Assembly (NCBI GenBank): GCA_947095535.1
Contig: OX352773.1
Span: forward strand, 232,171,477 to 232,235,476
Source of the DNA: Poecilobothrus nobilitatus
Lineage: Eukaryota; Arthropoda; Insecta; Diptera; Dolichopodidae
DNA: 64,000 bases
Direction of reading: 5' to 3'
A model generated the notes under the pieces. It saw nothing but the letters and a program-made list of their open reading frames with translations, did not search any database and was not told the origin of the DNA. This document shows positions 34,200 through 46,189 of the stretch, piece by piece. Position 1 is the stretch's first letter; each line of letters opens with the position of its first letter. The translations under genes were made by a program, and so were the position numbers.

Positions 34200-34893
34200 T
34201 AGCACATTTTAAAAAAATATTAAAAAAATGTGCCTATTATAGTTTTATTCTGTCCGTCTGTACGATCGTCTGTCTATCTGTCTGTTTGTTTGTCTGTCTG
34301 TATGCCTGCCTGTCTATCTGGGTGTTTACAAAAATTCTACACCTTTTGAAATAGAACAATAAAATTTTAATTACCGATAATCATCACAAAAATTAAAGGT
34401 ATTTTAATTCATCGTTATTCGAAACACAATTTTTGCAAAATTGTTAGCCCCTTTCGAACGGTTTAAGTAAGAAACTGTCAGAGAATATTAGAAACTTTTG
34501 AGGGGAGTTAGATCTTTAAAAACAAGTATGAATCATTTCAGAAAATATTTTTGTATCGCCCCCCCATTTAGGAGCTTTTAGAAGTCAAAAACTGAAAAAA
34601 TACCTGTAACTTAAACACTTGTCCAATTTTTTTGAAGTAATATACAAAAATGGAAGCTCCAACATTAAATTTTTATGTCCGTTGACAAATTTTCTTAATA
34701 ATATAGAGTTAGTTTAAAATTGACGAAACTGTAACTTGATTTTTCCCAATTTTTTCTAACGGTTTTTTTAAGTTTTTATATTATTATAAATTTATATTTT
34801 TCAATATACCTATGCATCCTTTATCCAAAATTTTTTATGGAATGTTTTTTTAATTTTGGAAATGTGCTTTTTTAAAAACCCTTGGTTTTTTCA
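34200..34893 (+). mobile_element. Family E, copy 2
   Basis: Starts with AGCACATTTTAAAAAAATA...AAATGTGC (hairpin), then a mixed GTCC/GTCT microsatellite (about 34250-34320), GTTTACAAAAATTCTACACC, and a body that matches family C in places (ACTTGATTTTTCCCAA at 34733 matches its reverse near 15890). The 3' arm GGAAATGTGC is at 34858-34867, followed by AAAAACCCTTGGTTTTT. It is a complete, non-coding copy of about 0.7 kb. Confidence 0.7.
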
Positions 34894-37342
34894 TTTGTAG
34901 AAAATGTACATCAGTTCACTATTTGTTTTTTTCTTTTTGTTGTAAAAAATTTCAAAGTAATAGTAACAGATTTAAGGTATGTTCCCATAAGTACAATTTA
35001 TTTAATGTTAGAGCTGTTATTTATTTTGGTCAATATAATGTTGTAAAAACTTTTTATTGCTAATAAAATATAAATCTATGTCACAAACATTTTTTTATCA
35101 ATTTTTTTCAATTGAATTGTTTAAAAGAGAACTTTTGATTTTCCAAAATTTATAGTTACTTTTTCAAAACTCAATCACTTAATTTTATTTTAGGTTTTTT
35201 TTAAAAATAAATTTAGAAAAATGAATAAATAATATTGTCGTCGTTTTTTCTTTCTGTTAATATTTAGGTACTAATTTAACTGGAGCTTTGTAACTTGAAA
35301 TCATTTATTAGCTTTACATTTTTTTAACATAATAAAATGGGTATAAATCTTAACTTCTAAATAATAAGTAGTACTTTTATATGAATACATAAGATACGTC
35401 ATATCTCTCCGACGTAATAGAAAAGTTAGATAAAAAGTAGCTAGTGTATTATAACGTAGTGATACAGGGAAACAATTTGATTTCCTATCTGAAATTAATA
35501 TTCTTATAATATATAAATGTCGAAATCAAGTTGTTCAAATTTATTATTTCATTTAATAAAATTATAAAATAGTATCTATCTACATTAAGATTAGTTTGTA
35601 CAAATCACATAGAAATGTTTACCTATCTGTGACATGATTCTTAAGAGTTTATATTTTAATTTAATAAAAATAGGAAATTTTGTTGAATATTTTAAACATT
35701 TTATGATTAGCATTAAATCTTTCGTTTTTGAAAGTACAAAAAAAAAAAAAAAATTGTTTGAATTAGATCTCTTAATTAGATCTTTTACTTATATAGGAAT
35801 GTTATATCATAAAGAATTAGATATCCATTTTTATTATCATTTTTATTATTCTGTTGATGCAATGATTTTGAATTCACTTATTTTTGTATTGTATTTAATT
35901 TTTATCTTCATAATCATAAACTTTTTACTAATGTTTTAAGTTGGCGGACTCTTACAAATACGATAATTTTTTATAGTTTTGAATTTTCAGACAGTTGGAT
36001 TTTACAGAAGTTATTACCCTAAAACTTCATTATCTTTTGTAAGATTTCAGATGCCTAACTTTATTAACTTCCAAGATGTTGAAGAAGACTTAACATAATG
36101 GGCTACAAAAATCAAACTTCATAAAAGTTATTGATAATTTTTTAGAAAATTTAAGATGTCATACGTTCGTCCTTGTATAATGTGAAATTTTTCTGGTAAG
36201 GTTTTTTGATATGATACATATTATAATCGTAATTTTTTAATTTCCGTGTTTATTATATTAAATGCAAATTTAGTCTTAAGATATTTATATTTAGTTCTAA
36301 GTCAGCCATAAAGCAAAAGTTGACACCATAGATAAGTTATTGAAAAAATATGCCATAAAGGGATGATCAAATCAGTGGCATTTTGTTTTCTTTTTGAATT
36401 TCTTTTTTAACCGTTGTTTAAATTGTTGTGGGATAAAGGATAATTTGCAGAGCATAATCCTGCTTTTCAATTCTTTTACTTTTTCAATTCCTTTTTATTT
36501 TGAATTTTTTTATAATTTTTTGTTTTTTTTTTGTTATAATATATTCGAAAACTTTGAACACAATTATCTCCTTTAGATAAACTTTAAAATAGATTTTAAG
36601 CTTTAAAACCATTTTTAAATTCTAAAACTATTAAAGTGGCACCTTCTCATGTAATTTTTGGTCTTTTTTTGATATCATCTATCATCCTGACACTCTGTAT
36701 AATGAATGGCTTAAAACTGAACATTTTACAAATAAATATCATAACTTTTTTTTTTTTGTCTCTGTGAGAAATTTTTAATTAATTTTAAACAAATTAACAA
36801 AAAAGTATCTAATGGATGCAGCTAGATAATAATAAATCATCAAGTGCTGTAAATCATTTTTAGTTAAACTTTTCAGGACAATGAACTTTTTTTTCTAAAA
36901 CTAAACTAAGATATTTTTATAATTATCATTTATTTTCTAGTTTAAATGTATGTGTTTGTTGTTAATTATTTTATATAATCGGATTTAGTATGTTAATTTA
37001 TTATTTAGTTTTAATTTTTTTTTTTGGATACTAATATTTTAATTCTTTTTTAATATTTACAAATATAATCACCTTAAAGTAACTATATTATTATCTAAAT
37101 ATTTAATATGACCTAAATTACATTATTTATATTCTATATTTTGATATTAATGTATTAGAAAAAAAAAAAATCCTAAATAAAATAAGAACAACAATAGGTA
37201 TTAATTTTTAATTTATAAACTATAATTTTTGTGCAAAAAAAAAATTACAAAATTCGAAATATTTATTTTCATTTTAGAATAAATTAAAAATTATGATTAG
37301 AAAAAATAAATGAGAAAAATTATAGTTAATTTATACATAATG
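34894..37342. other. AT-rich DNA with a decayed family B relic
   Basis: At about 35990-36180 phrases such as CAGATGCCTAACTTTATTAAC and CTTCCAAGATGTTGAAGAAG echo family B in reverse. The rest, including the low-complexity frames 35634-35939 and 36394-36576, shows nothing I can support. Confidence 0.4.
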
Positions 37343-37830
37343 TAGGGTGTTTTTTTTTTTTTTGAGGCGGATAACTTTAAGTTGAAATAAAACACAGAAA
37401 AATGTTTTTAATATCCATTAATTTGGCTTTATTTGACAGATAATTTTATGACAATAATTTTTGAATATGATTTGGGGAATGTGATCACCGCAGCTAGCGT
37501 GTACATGGCGTAATTTGGAAGTCCAATGTTCACACACAATCTTCGCAGTAAATGAGGCTGTATTTCGGCAATAACACTTCGTAAGTTCGTTTTCAAGTGG
37601 TCAATTGTTTCTGGTTTATCATCGTAAAAATTCAACTTTACATATCCCCAGAGAAAATAATCTAATGGCGTCAAATCGCACCAACGAGATGGTCAGCTAA
37701 CAGGTTAATTTCGTGAAATTAATCGTTCGTCAAATATTTCTTTCAGTAAATAATTATTTGTGTTATGCGCTGTGTGGCATGGTGTCGCCGTCCTGCTGAA
37801 ACCACATGTCTGCAACTGCATTGCAATAAT
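37343..37830 (-). pseudogene. 3' part of a second mariner-like element
   Basis: The minus strand encodes WFQQDGDTMPHSA with a catalytic D at 37790-37792, then a stop. After a frameshift it encodes CDLTPLDYFLWGYVK with a D at 37660-37662 and KPETIDHLKTNLRSVIAEIQ. The C-terminal motif SCGDHIPQIIFKN is in yet another frame. The stop codons and shifts make it dead. The 3' inverted repeat, GGTGTTTTTTT followed by GAGGCGGATAACTTTAAG, ends near 37343. The 5' half is missing beyond 37830. It is a different mariner lineage from the one at 24611: other ends and other C-terminus. Confidence 0.85.
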
Positions 37831-38231
37831 ATTTAGAAAATTTCAAAAAGCAAAATAGTAATAATTATTGGAAAATGCTATAAGACAAAAAAAAGATCAA
37901 ATACTGAAGACTATTCAACTGGTGTACGTAAAATGTTATGAGTTATTTTTGTATATCACTTCTTATGTAGTGACAGACAGTGTATCATGCAATTGCTGGT
38001 AAAAATTGTTGTATTAATTTAAATAATTCCTGGAAAGAGGATAATATCTATCTTTCTTGAAATAATCGATTTTAAAAGTTTTAATACAAATTACAAGAAC
38101 AAAAATTAATTTCGTGATGATTTTGAAATGTTAAGCTTCCAACTTATTTATTCAATCACACACACAATTTTTTCTTTTTCTTTATTCTTTATTTAGATCT
38201 TATGTATATAACTTAGAAAAATAAACATTTA
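37831..38231. other. AT-rich spacer
   Basis: No supported feature. Confidence 0.4.
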
Positions 38232-38518
38232 AAAAAAAAATTATTTTTATTTATTTATTTATATTAATATTACATACATTAATGTAGTGCAATATTATTG
38301 AACCATCGGCTACTAAGGCCATTATAGGTTTTTATACTATTATTAAATTATATACTAATATTATTTATTTTGTTTATATTATATACTATATATTTACATT
38401 ATATTTGGTCGTAAGAGGGGTATGTAAAGAAAAAACACTTACGACCTGTGCAGGGATCCAACCCACACTCCTTCGGTTACTACGCCACACGCCTACCCAC
38501 TAGGCTACCGAAGCCCCC
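38232..38518 (-). mobile_element. tRNA-derived SINE, copy 2 (full length)
   Basis: Minus strand begins GGGGCTTCGG at 38518, with A-box TAGCCTAGTGG (38497-38507) and B-box-like GGTTGGATCCC (38453-38463; one C-to-G change at the usually invariant position). Then come GTCGTAAGTG, a CTTACGACC partner, CCGATGGTTCAATAA and an ATAAATAAATAAATA plus A-rich tail. It is about 287 bp and defines the family length. The B-box change may reduce transcription. Confidence 0.85.
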
Positions 38519-39389
38519 AAAATAATAAATGAACACACAACAATCAAAATTTTTTATTGAAAATTGCATATTTTTAGGCTGATTGTATGAGTAAGCAGTT
38601 TTGATACTGAAATTCAAAAAAGTAAGTAGAAAAAACGTGTTTTAGAAATTTATGAATTAATAATATATACTTAGTCTTGTATAAATTTGCAATGATGGAT
38701 AAAAATACGGCAACATAAGGTTGTCTTTAAAATTTAAGCTGACTAGATGCTCCCTACACCGAGATATTATAGGAGTTCAACTATTTCGAAAATGCAAAAT
38801 AAAATAGAATTGAAGTGAAATACAAACGAAAAATACATCCTTTTTCTTTGACAATATTTGAAGAAAAAATCCTTTATTTAAAAAATATTATCAAATTTTT
38901 TACCACGAACTTTTCAAAGTATTTTTTCTTTGAATAGTACTACGATCGATTTAAAGAAATTAATAAAGCAGCAAAATAAAATGGTATAAAAAATATTATA
39001 AAAAAAAACACTGCACAAGAAAAAGAAAAAATATATAATAATAAACAAATTTTGGACTCGTTTACGATTTTTTTCTTTTACTTCGTTTAAAAAAATTTAA
39101 AATCACAATAATAAAAATGTTAAAGTCATTTCATTTTTATTTTATTTTATGTATTTTTAAATTTCACAAAGTTCTCTTTTACAATCAAATAAAAAGAAAA
39201 TATATTATATATAACAAGCATATTAATTTTCATTTTTCTCTACTTTTAATATTTTATATTTTCCCTTTTCTTTAACTTTATAATAATTGATCAATAAAAG
39301 TTGAGTTTTATTTGTTGAGCTTATGTCGTCAGTAATTGTTGTTAACTTTAGGATGTTGTCAATATTATATTTTCTAAATTATTATAAAA
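38519..39389. other. AT-rich spacer before the Helitron cluster
   Basis: No supported feature. Confidence 0.4.
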
Positions 39390-41677
39390 CTAGCAGAGTA
39401 CCCGGCGTTGCCCGGAGTATTTGATCGGCTTTATGAAATAAAAATTATTAACTTTTGCTTTTGAGTTAATATAATTTAATTAATATAGTTGACGTATATT
39501 TATAATATTTTCAGATACTGGTAGTTAATATTCTATTTTTTATTACATTTAGTTGAATTGAATAAACAGAGCGAAGATTTAGAGATAATTTGTCTACAAA
39601 AATCTTTAAAGGAATAAATTATCTATTGAGTACACAATTACGGCGAAGTGAATTTTCACAATATATTCGTTAATACCGAAACATAAAATTGCATTTCAAT
39701 TATAAAAGACCATAATGTAATACATTTTTTTTCGTAAGTAATGTCAGTTTATCTTTTTATGGATTATCCTTTTACACTTTGAAAAATTTGCTATTAAGTT
39801 CGCTTTGTCCCTCCGTCTGTTTACAAAACTTATATACTGTTTAATAAAGAGTAATGAAATATTAACTATGCATAGGTCTCTTAAAAGAGTAATGTTGTAG
39901 AACAACTTTTTTATGTACCCTCACCATTGAAAATCCTACAGCACCGACAGCTCTTCAAATTTTGAAAAAACTTCTTTTTAAATGCGTATATTTCAGGTTC
40001 TGTTTAACATATTTTCAATATAAGAAATACATGATAGTTTTTTACCTTTATAAATCAACCAGAATTTTTTTACATTTAGTTTTTCTAATTATGTTTTATG
40101 TTTAAATATGTATGTACCTACTCATTTTTGATTAAATGCTGTACAGAAATGTGAATATGTTTTCTAATTTAATTGATTAAGTTTATAGTATTTTTAAATA
40201 TACGGATATTACACATACTATATGTACATATTTCAATGATATTTTATGGAAAACATGTTATACACATACATCTTATATAGGTAGACGTATATAGGTTATA
40301 CACATACATCTTATATATAGTAGATGTAAAGACCACATGTAAGTAATGCATTTTTGAATGATGACATGATGATTCTCTAATGTAGGAGATTGTTTCTGTT
40401 TTTTAACAACGGCCGGAAATGTTATGTTGTTAAGACTTAAACACAGTATTCTTAAGATACTTAATAAGGTTATTTTAATTACTGTTCTATATTAGAAATT
40501 TGCATTGAAAGGTTTTTATGGAATATTAGAAACAGTATAGATAAAAGTAAAGTGTGTCGGAAATATCTTTTTAATAATTATAACAATACACAAAATTAGG
40601 CAAAATATTAATAATAAGTGTTCGTGTGGAAATGGGTTAACAAACGTTAATAAACATTTTGTCACAGGCTTAATTTAGAACCATAAATTGATCCTGCCAA
40701 ATTAGACAGAAATTAGAAACAAAATTTTTTTTTTGACAGTATATGGTGTCGAAATGTGTTAATGTATCACAACAAAATTTATTGAATGAGTTCGTGTGCT
40801 AAAGTGCAGTGATGGGTTAATGTATCGTAACCAAATCAACTCAGAAAGCTTTTGTTATAAAGACCTACACTTTTGTAAATTTTCAACTCAATTGGTAAAA
40901 CCGTTCAAGTGCGACAGCAAAGAAATTAAAAAATGTTATTGGGTCCTGGTGCCGAAACGGGTTAATGGATCGTAACCAAATCACCTCAGTAAGCTCCTGT
41001 GGTAAAGAGCTACACTTTTGTAAATTTTTAACTCAATTGGTCAAACAGTTTAAGTGCGACAACTAAGTAAATTACAAAACCACACTGACCCCTGGTGCCG
41101 AAACGGGTTAATGGATCGTAACCAAATCAACTCAGTGCGCTCCTGCGGTAAAGAGCTGCACTATTGTAAATTTTCAACTCAATTGCTCAAACCGTTTAAG
41201 CAGGACAACAGAAAAATTTAATGAACTTCCTTCGGCTATCCTGCGCAAACGGGTTAACGGAACTTCATAAAAATTTGTCAGAGGCTTTTTTGCAGACCAT
41301 AAAACCACCACACAAAATTGGACATAAATCGGAAACAAAAATTTTTTTGGAAGCCCGCCGGGCCGAATCCGAGTAAAATATTGCATCCAAATTTCTTCGG
41401 GACCCGTCCAATGATAATAAAAATATTTGTCCAAATTTTCAACTTAATCGATCAAACCGTTTAGGCAGGACAACGAAAAAACGAAACAGCTTTAAATGGC
41501 TCTCGGGCCGCAATGGGTTAATGAACCGAAACGCGATATAGCCTATAACACTTTCCGGGGTCGTAGGAACGTTCCTGCAAAATTTGGTTGCAATCGGACT
41601 GGTGCTTTTTACGTGAAAAGGGCACAAACAAACAAACAAACAAACAAACAAACAGAATTTCTTCCTTATTTATTAGA
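39390..41677 (-). mobile_element. Helitron family H, copy 1 (inverted, full-ended)
   Basis: On the minus strand it starts TCTAATAAATAAGGAAG (41677; the start could be three bases earlier) and a (GTTT)n run. It ends with a hairpin around CCGGGCAACGCCGGG followed by TACTCTGCTAG at 39390 and a host T. A 5' TC, a 3' hairpin some ten bases before CTAG, and insertion between A and T are the Helitron hallmarks. There is no Rep/helicase frame, so it is non-autonomous. The interior holds three units of 145 bp (landmark GGGTTAAT at 40814, 40959 and 41105) and a piece of family E (about 39775-40020) in opposite orientation. Confidence 0.85.
41626..41654. repeat. (CAAA)n / (GTTT)n microsatellite near the Helitron 5' end
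   Basis: About six units. The same run, with copy-specific length, lies at 46213-46231 and 49167-49191, just inside the 5' ends of the other two complete copies. Confidence 0.9.
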
Positions 41678-41779
41678 AGATTTCGTGACATAATATTCTG
41701 TACTATAGTTGAATTGTAGGGAAGCTAAAATAAGGAGATGATAAATTTAAAATCAAACAAGTAATGAAAAAACCAAACC

Positions 41780-42056
41780 AAAAAAACCAAAAAGCATAAA
41801 GAAAAAATTGGAAAAAATCAATAACACTTTTATCAATTTAAAGTAACTGTAATAATATTAATATATTTTTAAGACAAAAATTGAATTTTGCATAACGGTA
41901 AATTAAAATACCATAATGCAAAACTATATGTATTGACTTTATACATATATTGAAATCTTATAAAAGTAACTATTAGGCGTTTCCAGATTAAATATTTTCC
42001 AGACATGCAGACGGACAGACAAACAGATAGACGAACAGGCGGACAGACTGGCAGGC
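41780..42056 (-). mobile_element. Fragment of the family C/E body with GTCT-type microsatellite
   Basis: Contains AACACTTTTATCAATTTAAAG (matches family C near 15900) and TTGCATAACGGTAAATTAAA, then an imperfect CAGACGGACAGAC run near 42005-42050. It ends abruptly at the truncated Helitron copy 2. Confidence 0.5.
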
Positions 42057-42059
42057 CTA

Positions 42060-43940
42060 CAGAGAGCCATTTAAAGCCGTTTCGTTTTTTCGTTGTCCTG
42101 CCTAAACGGTTTTATCGATTGAGTTGAAAATTTGGACAAATATTCTTCCTATCATTGGACGGATACCGAAGAAATTTGGATTCAATATGTTACCCGGATT
42201 CGGCCCGGCGGGCTTCCAAAAAATTTTTTGTTTTCGATTTATGTCCAATTTTGTATGGTGGTTTTATGGTCTGAAAAAAAGCCTGTGACAAATTTTTATG
42301 AAGATCCGGTAACCCGTTTGGGCACGAGAGCCGAACGAAATTCATTAAATGTTTTTGTTGTCCTGCTTAAACGGTTCAATCAATTGATTTGAAAACTTGC
42401 AAAACTGTTGCTCTGTAGCCTAAAAGTCCACTAAGTTAATTTGGTTATGATCCATTAACCCGTTTCGGCACCAGGTCTCAATGAAGTTTTTTAATTTCTT
42501 TGTTGTCGCGCCTAAACGGCTTAACTAATTTAGTTGTAAATTTATAGAAGTGTAACTGTTTATCACAGAAACTCACTAAGTTGATTTGGTTATGATTCAT
42601 TAATCCGTTTCGGCACCGGAGCTCAATGAAGTTTTTTAATTTCTTTATTGTCGCGCCTAAACGGCTTGACTAATTTAGTTGAAAATTTACAGAAGTGTAG
42701 CTCTTTACCATGGAATCTTACTAAGTTGATTTGGTTATGATTCATTAACCCATTTCGGCAGCAGGGTTCAATGAAATTTTTTAATTTCTTTGTTGTCGCG
42801 CCTAAACGGCTTGACTAATTTAGTTGAAAATTTACAGAAGTGTAACTGTTTATCACAGAAACTCACTAAGTTGATTTGGTTATGATTCATTAATCCGTTT
42901 TGGCACCAGAGCTCAATGAAGTTTTTTAATTTCTTTGTTGTCGCGCCTAAACGGCTTGACTAATTTAGTTGAAAATTTACAGAAGTGTAACTCTTTATCA
43001 CAAAAGCTCACTGGCTTGATTTGGTTAAGATCTATTAACCCATTTCAGCAGCAGGGTTCAATGAAGTTTTTTAATTTCTTTGTTGTCGCGCCTAAACGGC
43101 TTGACTAATTTAGTTGAAAATTTACAAAAGTGTAGCTCTTTACCACAAAAGCTCACTGAGTTGATTTGGTTAAAACCCACTAACCCGTTTCGGCACTAGG
43201 ACTCAATGAAGTTTTTTAATTTCTTTGTTGTCGCGCTTAAGTGGTTCGACCAATTGAGTTGAAAATTTACAAAAGTCCTGCGACCAATTTTTCTTAAGTT
43301 TTGTTAGTCCATTTCGAGTGTCTAAAGTCTAAACTATTATTTTTTCAATACCTAATTTTTGGTAAATATTGAGTGGTTAATTTTTTGAAATGTTATTATT
43401 GTTAATGATATTTTCAAAATTCTTTACTTTTACTTATCTATGTATATTTTTTTGTTATTTCATAAAAAGCTTTCAATGTAAATTTCTAAAATCTAATAGT
43501 GATCAAAATAACCTAATTAAGTAGGTACCTATCTTAAGAATTAAATGCTTTTGAGCTTTAATAACATAACATTTTGGGCAGTTATTAAAAAACTGCAATA
43601 TAATCTCCTCTCATAAGATTATTAAATTATCATCATATCCATCAGTCAATAATGCAATTTAAACATGAGGTATACTTATGTGGTATGTGTATAATGTACT
43701 TCAGAAAAAATATCATTAATATAAGTGCATAGGTACTATATCTATAATCTAACGTATATTATTCTCCATTCAATACAGTATACCTATTTAATCAAAAATC
43801 AGTACATATTACACACATATTTAAAGAACAGAAAAGCTTACAGCTGTTGTTACAACTACATATTTTTAGTCTTATTCAATATCCATTTCAGAGCATTAAT
43901 ATGTATTACTAAAGTGAAAGTAAAAAAATAATCACTGTAT
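42060..43940 (+). mobile_element. Helitron family H, copy 2 (both ends missing)
   Basis: Begins at GAGAGCCATTTAAAGCCG, about 130 bases inside the family, so the 5' end is lost. It has five to six 145-bp units with landmarks at 42571, 42717, 42861, 43007 and 43151, then a diverged 3' half recognisable by AACATAACATTTTGGGCAG (43562) and ATTTAAAGAACAGAAAAGC near 43820. No terminal hairpin or CTAG end is found. It is clearly older than copies 4 and 5. The 86-codon frame at 42132-42392 starts with TTG and is treated as non-coding. Confidence 0.75.
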
Positions 43941-44289
43941 TACGCAGATTATCATTGATTATCATTGATAATATTAATTTATCAATGAAAAAAATAATAG
44001 AAAATTTGCCTAGGTATTAAAACCACAATAGAATAATATGTATGTAATTACTCATTGTGAATCTGAAAAATCAAATAAAAATTCCAATTACATTATTTTC
44101 TTAATCTTTATTTTTTAAAACCTCTCTCTAATCTAAAACTAATCTCTATTTTGCAAACTTTATTTTTGATATTAATTTTTATTATTCAAATAATCAGATT
44201 TTTTATGAAATTATGAAAAATTAGTACCTATTATGTTATTAGTACCTATCAAAAAAGCTAAACAAAAAAACTCCTAAACCAAAATTTTT
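43941..44289. other. AT-rich spacer between Helitron copies
   Basis: Contains a TCATTGATTATCATTGATAAT repeat-like phrase and ATTATTTATCAATGA; nothing else can be supported. Confidence 0.4.
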
Positions 44290-46189
44290 ATTAAAAAATT
44301 TCTTTGTTGTCGCGCTCAAACGGTTTTGCCAATGGAATTGAAAATGTACAAAAGTGTAGCTCTTTACCACAGGAGCTCACTGAGTTGATTTGGTTACGAT
44401 CCATTAATCCGTTTCGGCACCAGGACTCAATGAAATTATTCAATTTCTTTGTTGTCGCGCTTAAACGGTTTTGCCAATTGAATTGAAAATTTACAAAAGT
44501 GTAACTCTTTACCACAGAAGCTCACTGAAGTGATTTGGTTACGATCCATTAACCCGTTTCGGCACCAGGGCTCAATAACATTTTTTAATTTCTTCGCTGT
44601 CGCACTTGAGCGGTTTTACCAATTGAGTTGAAAATTTACAAAAGTGTAGGTCTTTATAACAAAAGCTTTCTGAGTTGATTTGGTTACGATACATTAACCC
44701 ATCAGGCTTCAGGCCATGAAATTCTCATTTTTTGTTGTTGTGCTTAAACGATTTGACCAATTGAAAATTTGAACAAGTATTGCACTTTGGCAGACAAACT
44801 CATTCAATAAATTTTGTTGTGATACATTAACACATTTCGACACGATAGACTGTCAAAAAAAATTTTTGTTTCTAATTTCTGTCTAATTTGGCAATATGAA
44901 TTTATGGTTCTAAATTAAGCCTGTGACAAAATGTTTGTTAACGTTTGTTAACCCATTTCCGCACGAGCACTTATTAATAATATTTTGTCTAATTTTGTGT
45001 TTTGTTATTATTATTAAAAAGAAATTTCCAACACTCTTTACTTTTATCTATACTGTTTCTAATATTCCATAAAAACCTTTCAATGCAAATTTCTAATATA
45101 GAACAGAAATTAAAGTAACCTTATTAAGTATCTTAAGAATACTGTGTTTAAGTCTTAACAACATAACATTTTCGGCCGTTGTTAAAAAACAGAAAAAATC
45201 TTCAATCTTCAAAAAACATCAGATAATCATCATGCCATCATTACTAAATGCATTACTTACATGTGGTCTTTACATGTGGTCTACCTATATAAGATGCATG
45301 TGTATAACATGTTTCCCATAAAATATCATTGAAATATGTACATATAGTATGTATAATATCCGTATATTTAAAAATACTATAAACTTAATCAATTAAATTA
45401 GAAAACATATTCACATTTCTGTACATCATTTAATCAAAAATGAGTACATACATATTTAAAGAACAGAAAACCTTACATTCTTATCCATATACAATTTTTA
45501 CACATATTTTTAGCCAATCAATTTGGAAACATAATTAGAAAACCTAAACGAAAAAAAAATTCTGGTTGATTTATAAAGGTAAAAAACAATCATGTATTTT
45601 TTATATTGAAAATATGTTAAACAGAACCTGAAATGTACGCATTTAAAAAGAAGTTTTTTCAAAATTTGAAGAGCTGTCGGTGCTGTAGGATCTCCAACGG
45701 TGAGGGTATATAAAAACGTTGTTCTACAACATTACTCTTTTAAGAGACTTATGCATAGTTAATATTTCATTGCTCTTTATTAAACAGTATATAAGTTTTA
45801 ACAGACGGAGGGACAGAGCGAACTAAAAACATGAAGTGACATTACTTACGAAAACAAATGTACTACATTATGGTCATAATTGAAATTCACTTCGCCGTCA
45901 TTGTGTACTCAATAGATTATTGATTCCTTTACAAAATTTTTGTTGAAGAATTCTTTCTAATTCTTGGCTCTGTTTATTCAATTTAACTAAATCTAATAAA
46001 AAATAGAATATAAACTACCATAAATGCATAAATACAAATATAAATGCATATAAACTACCATAAATCTGTAAATGCATATAAATAAGTTAACTATATTAAT
46101 TAAATTATATTAACGCAGAAACAAAAGTTAGTAATTATTATTTCATAAAGCCAATAAAGTACTCCGGGCAACGCCGGGTACTCTGCTAG
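44290..46189 (+). mobile_element. Helitron family H, copy 3 (5'-truncated, intact 3' end)
   Basis: Starts inside the 145-bp array (TTTCTTTGTTGTCGCGCTC) and runs through the family's 3' half, with a reversed family E segment at about 45640-45830. It ends with the CCGGGCAACGCCGGG hairpin and CTAG at 46186-46189. The next base is the first base of copy 4, so the two elements are joined end to start without spacer. Confidence 0.85.
46161..46189 (+). repeat. Helitron 3' terminal hairpin and CTAG end
   Basis: CCGGGC and GCCGGG pair around AAC with one G-G mismatch; TACTCTGCTAG follows. The same structure is at 49111-49139, 51843-51871 and, reversed, 39390-39418. Confidence 0.85.

Noticed and set aside
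35634..35939. 101-codon frame rich in F, I, L, Y and K
   Set aside because: The composition is what AT-rich non-coding DNA gives, it includes a poly-K run from poly-A, and no motif is seen.
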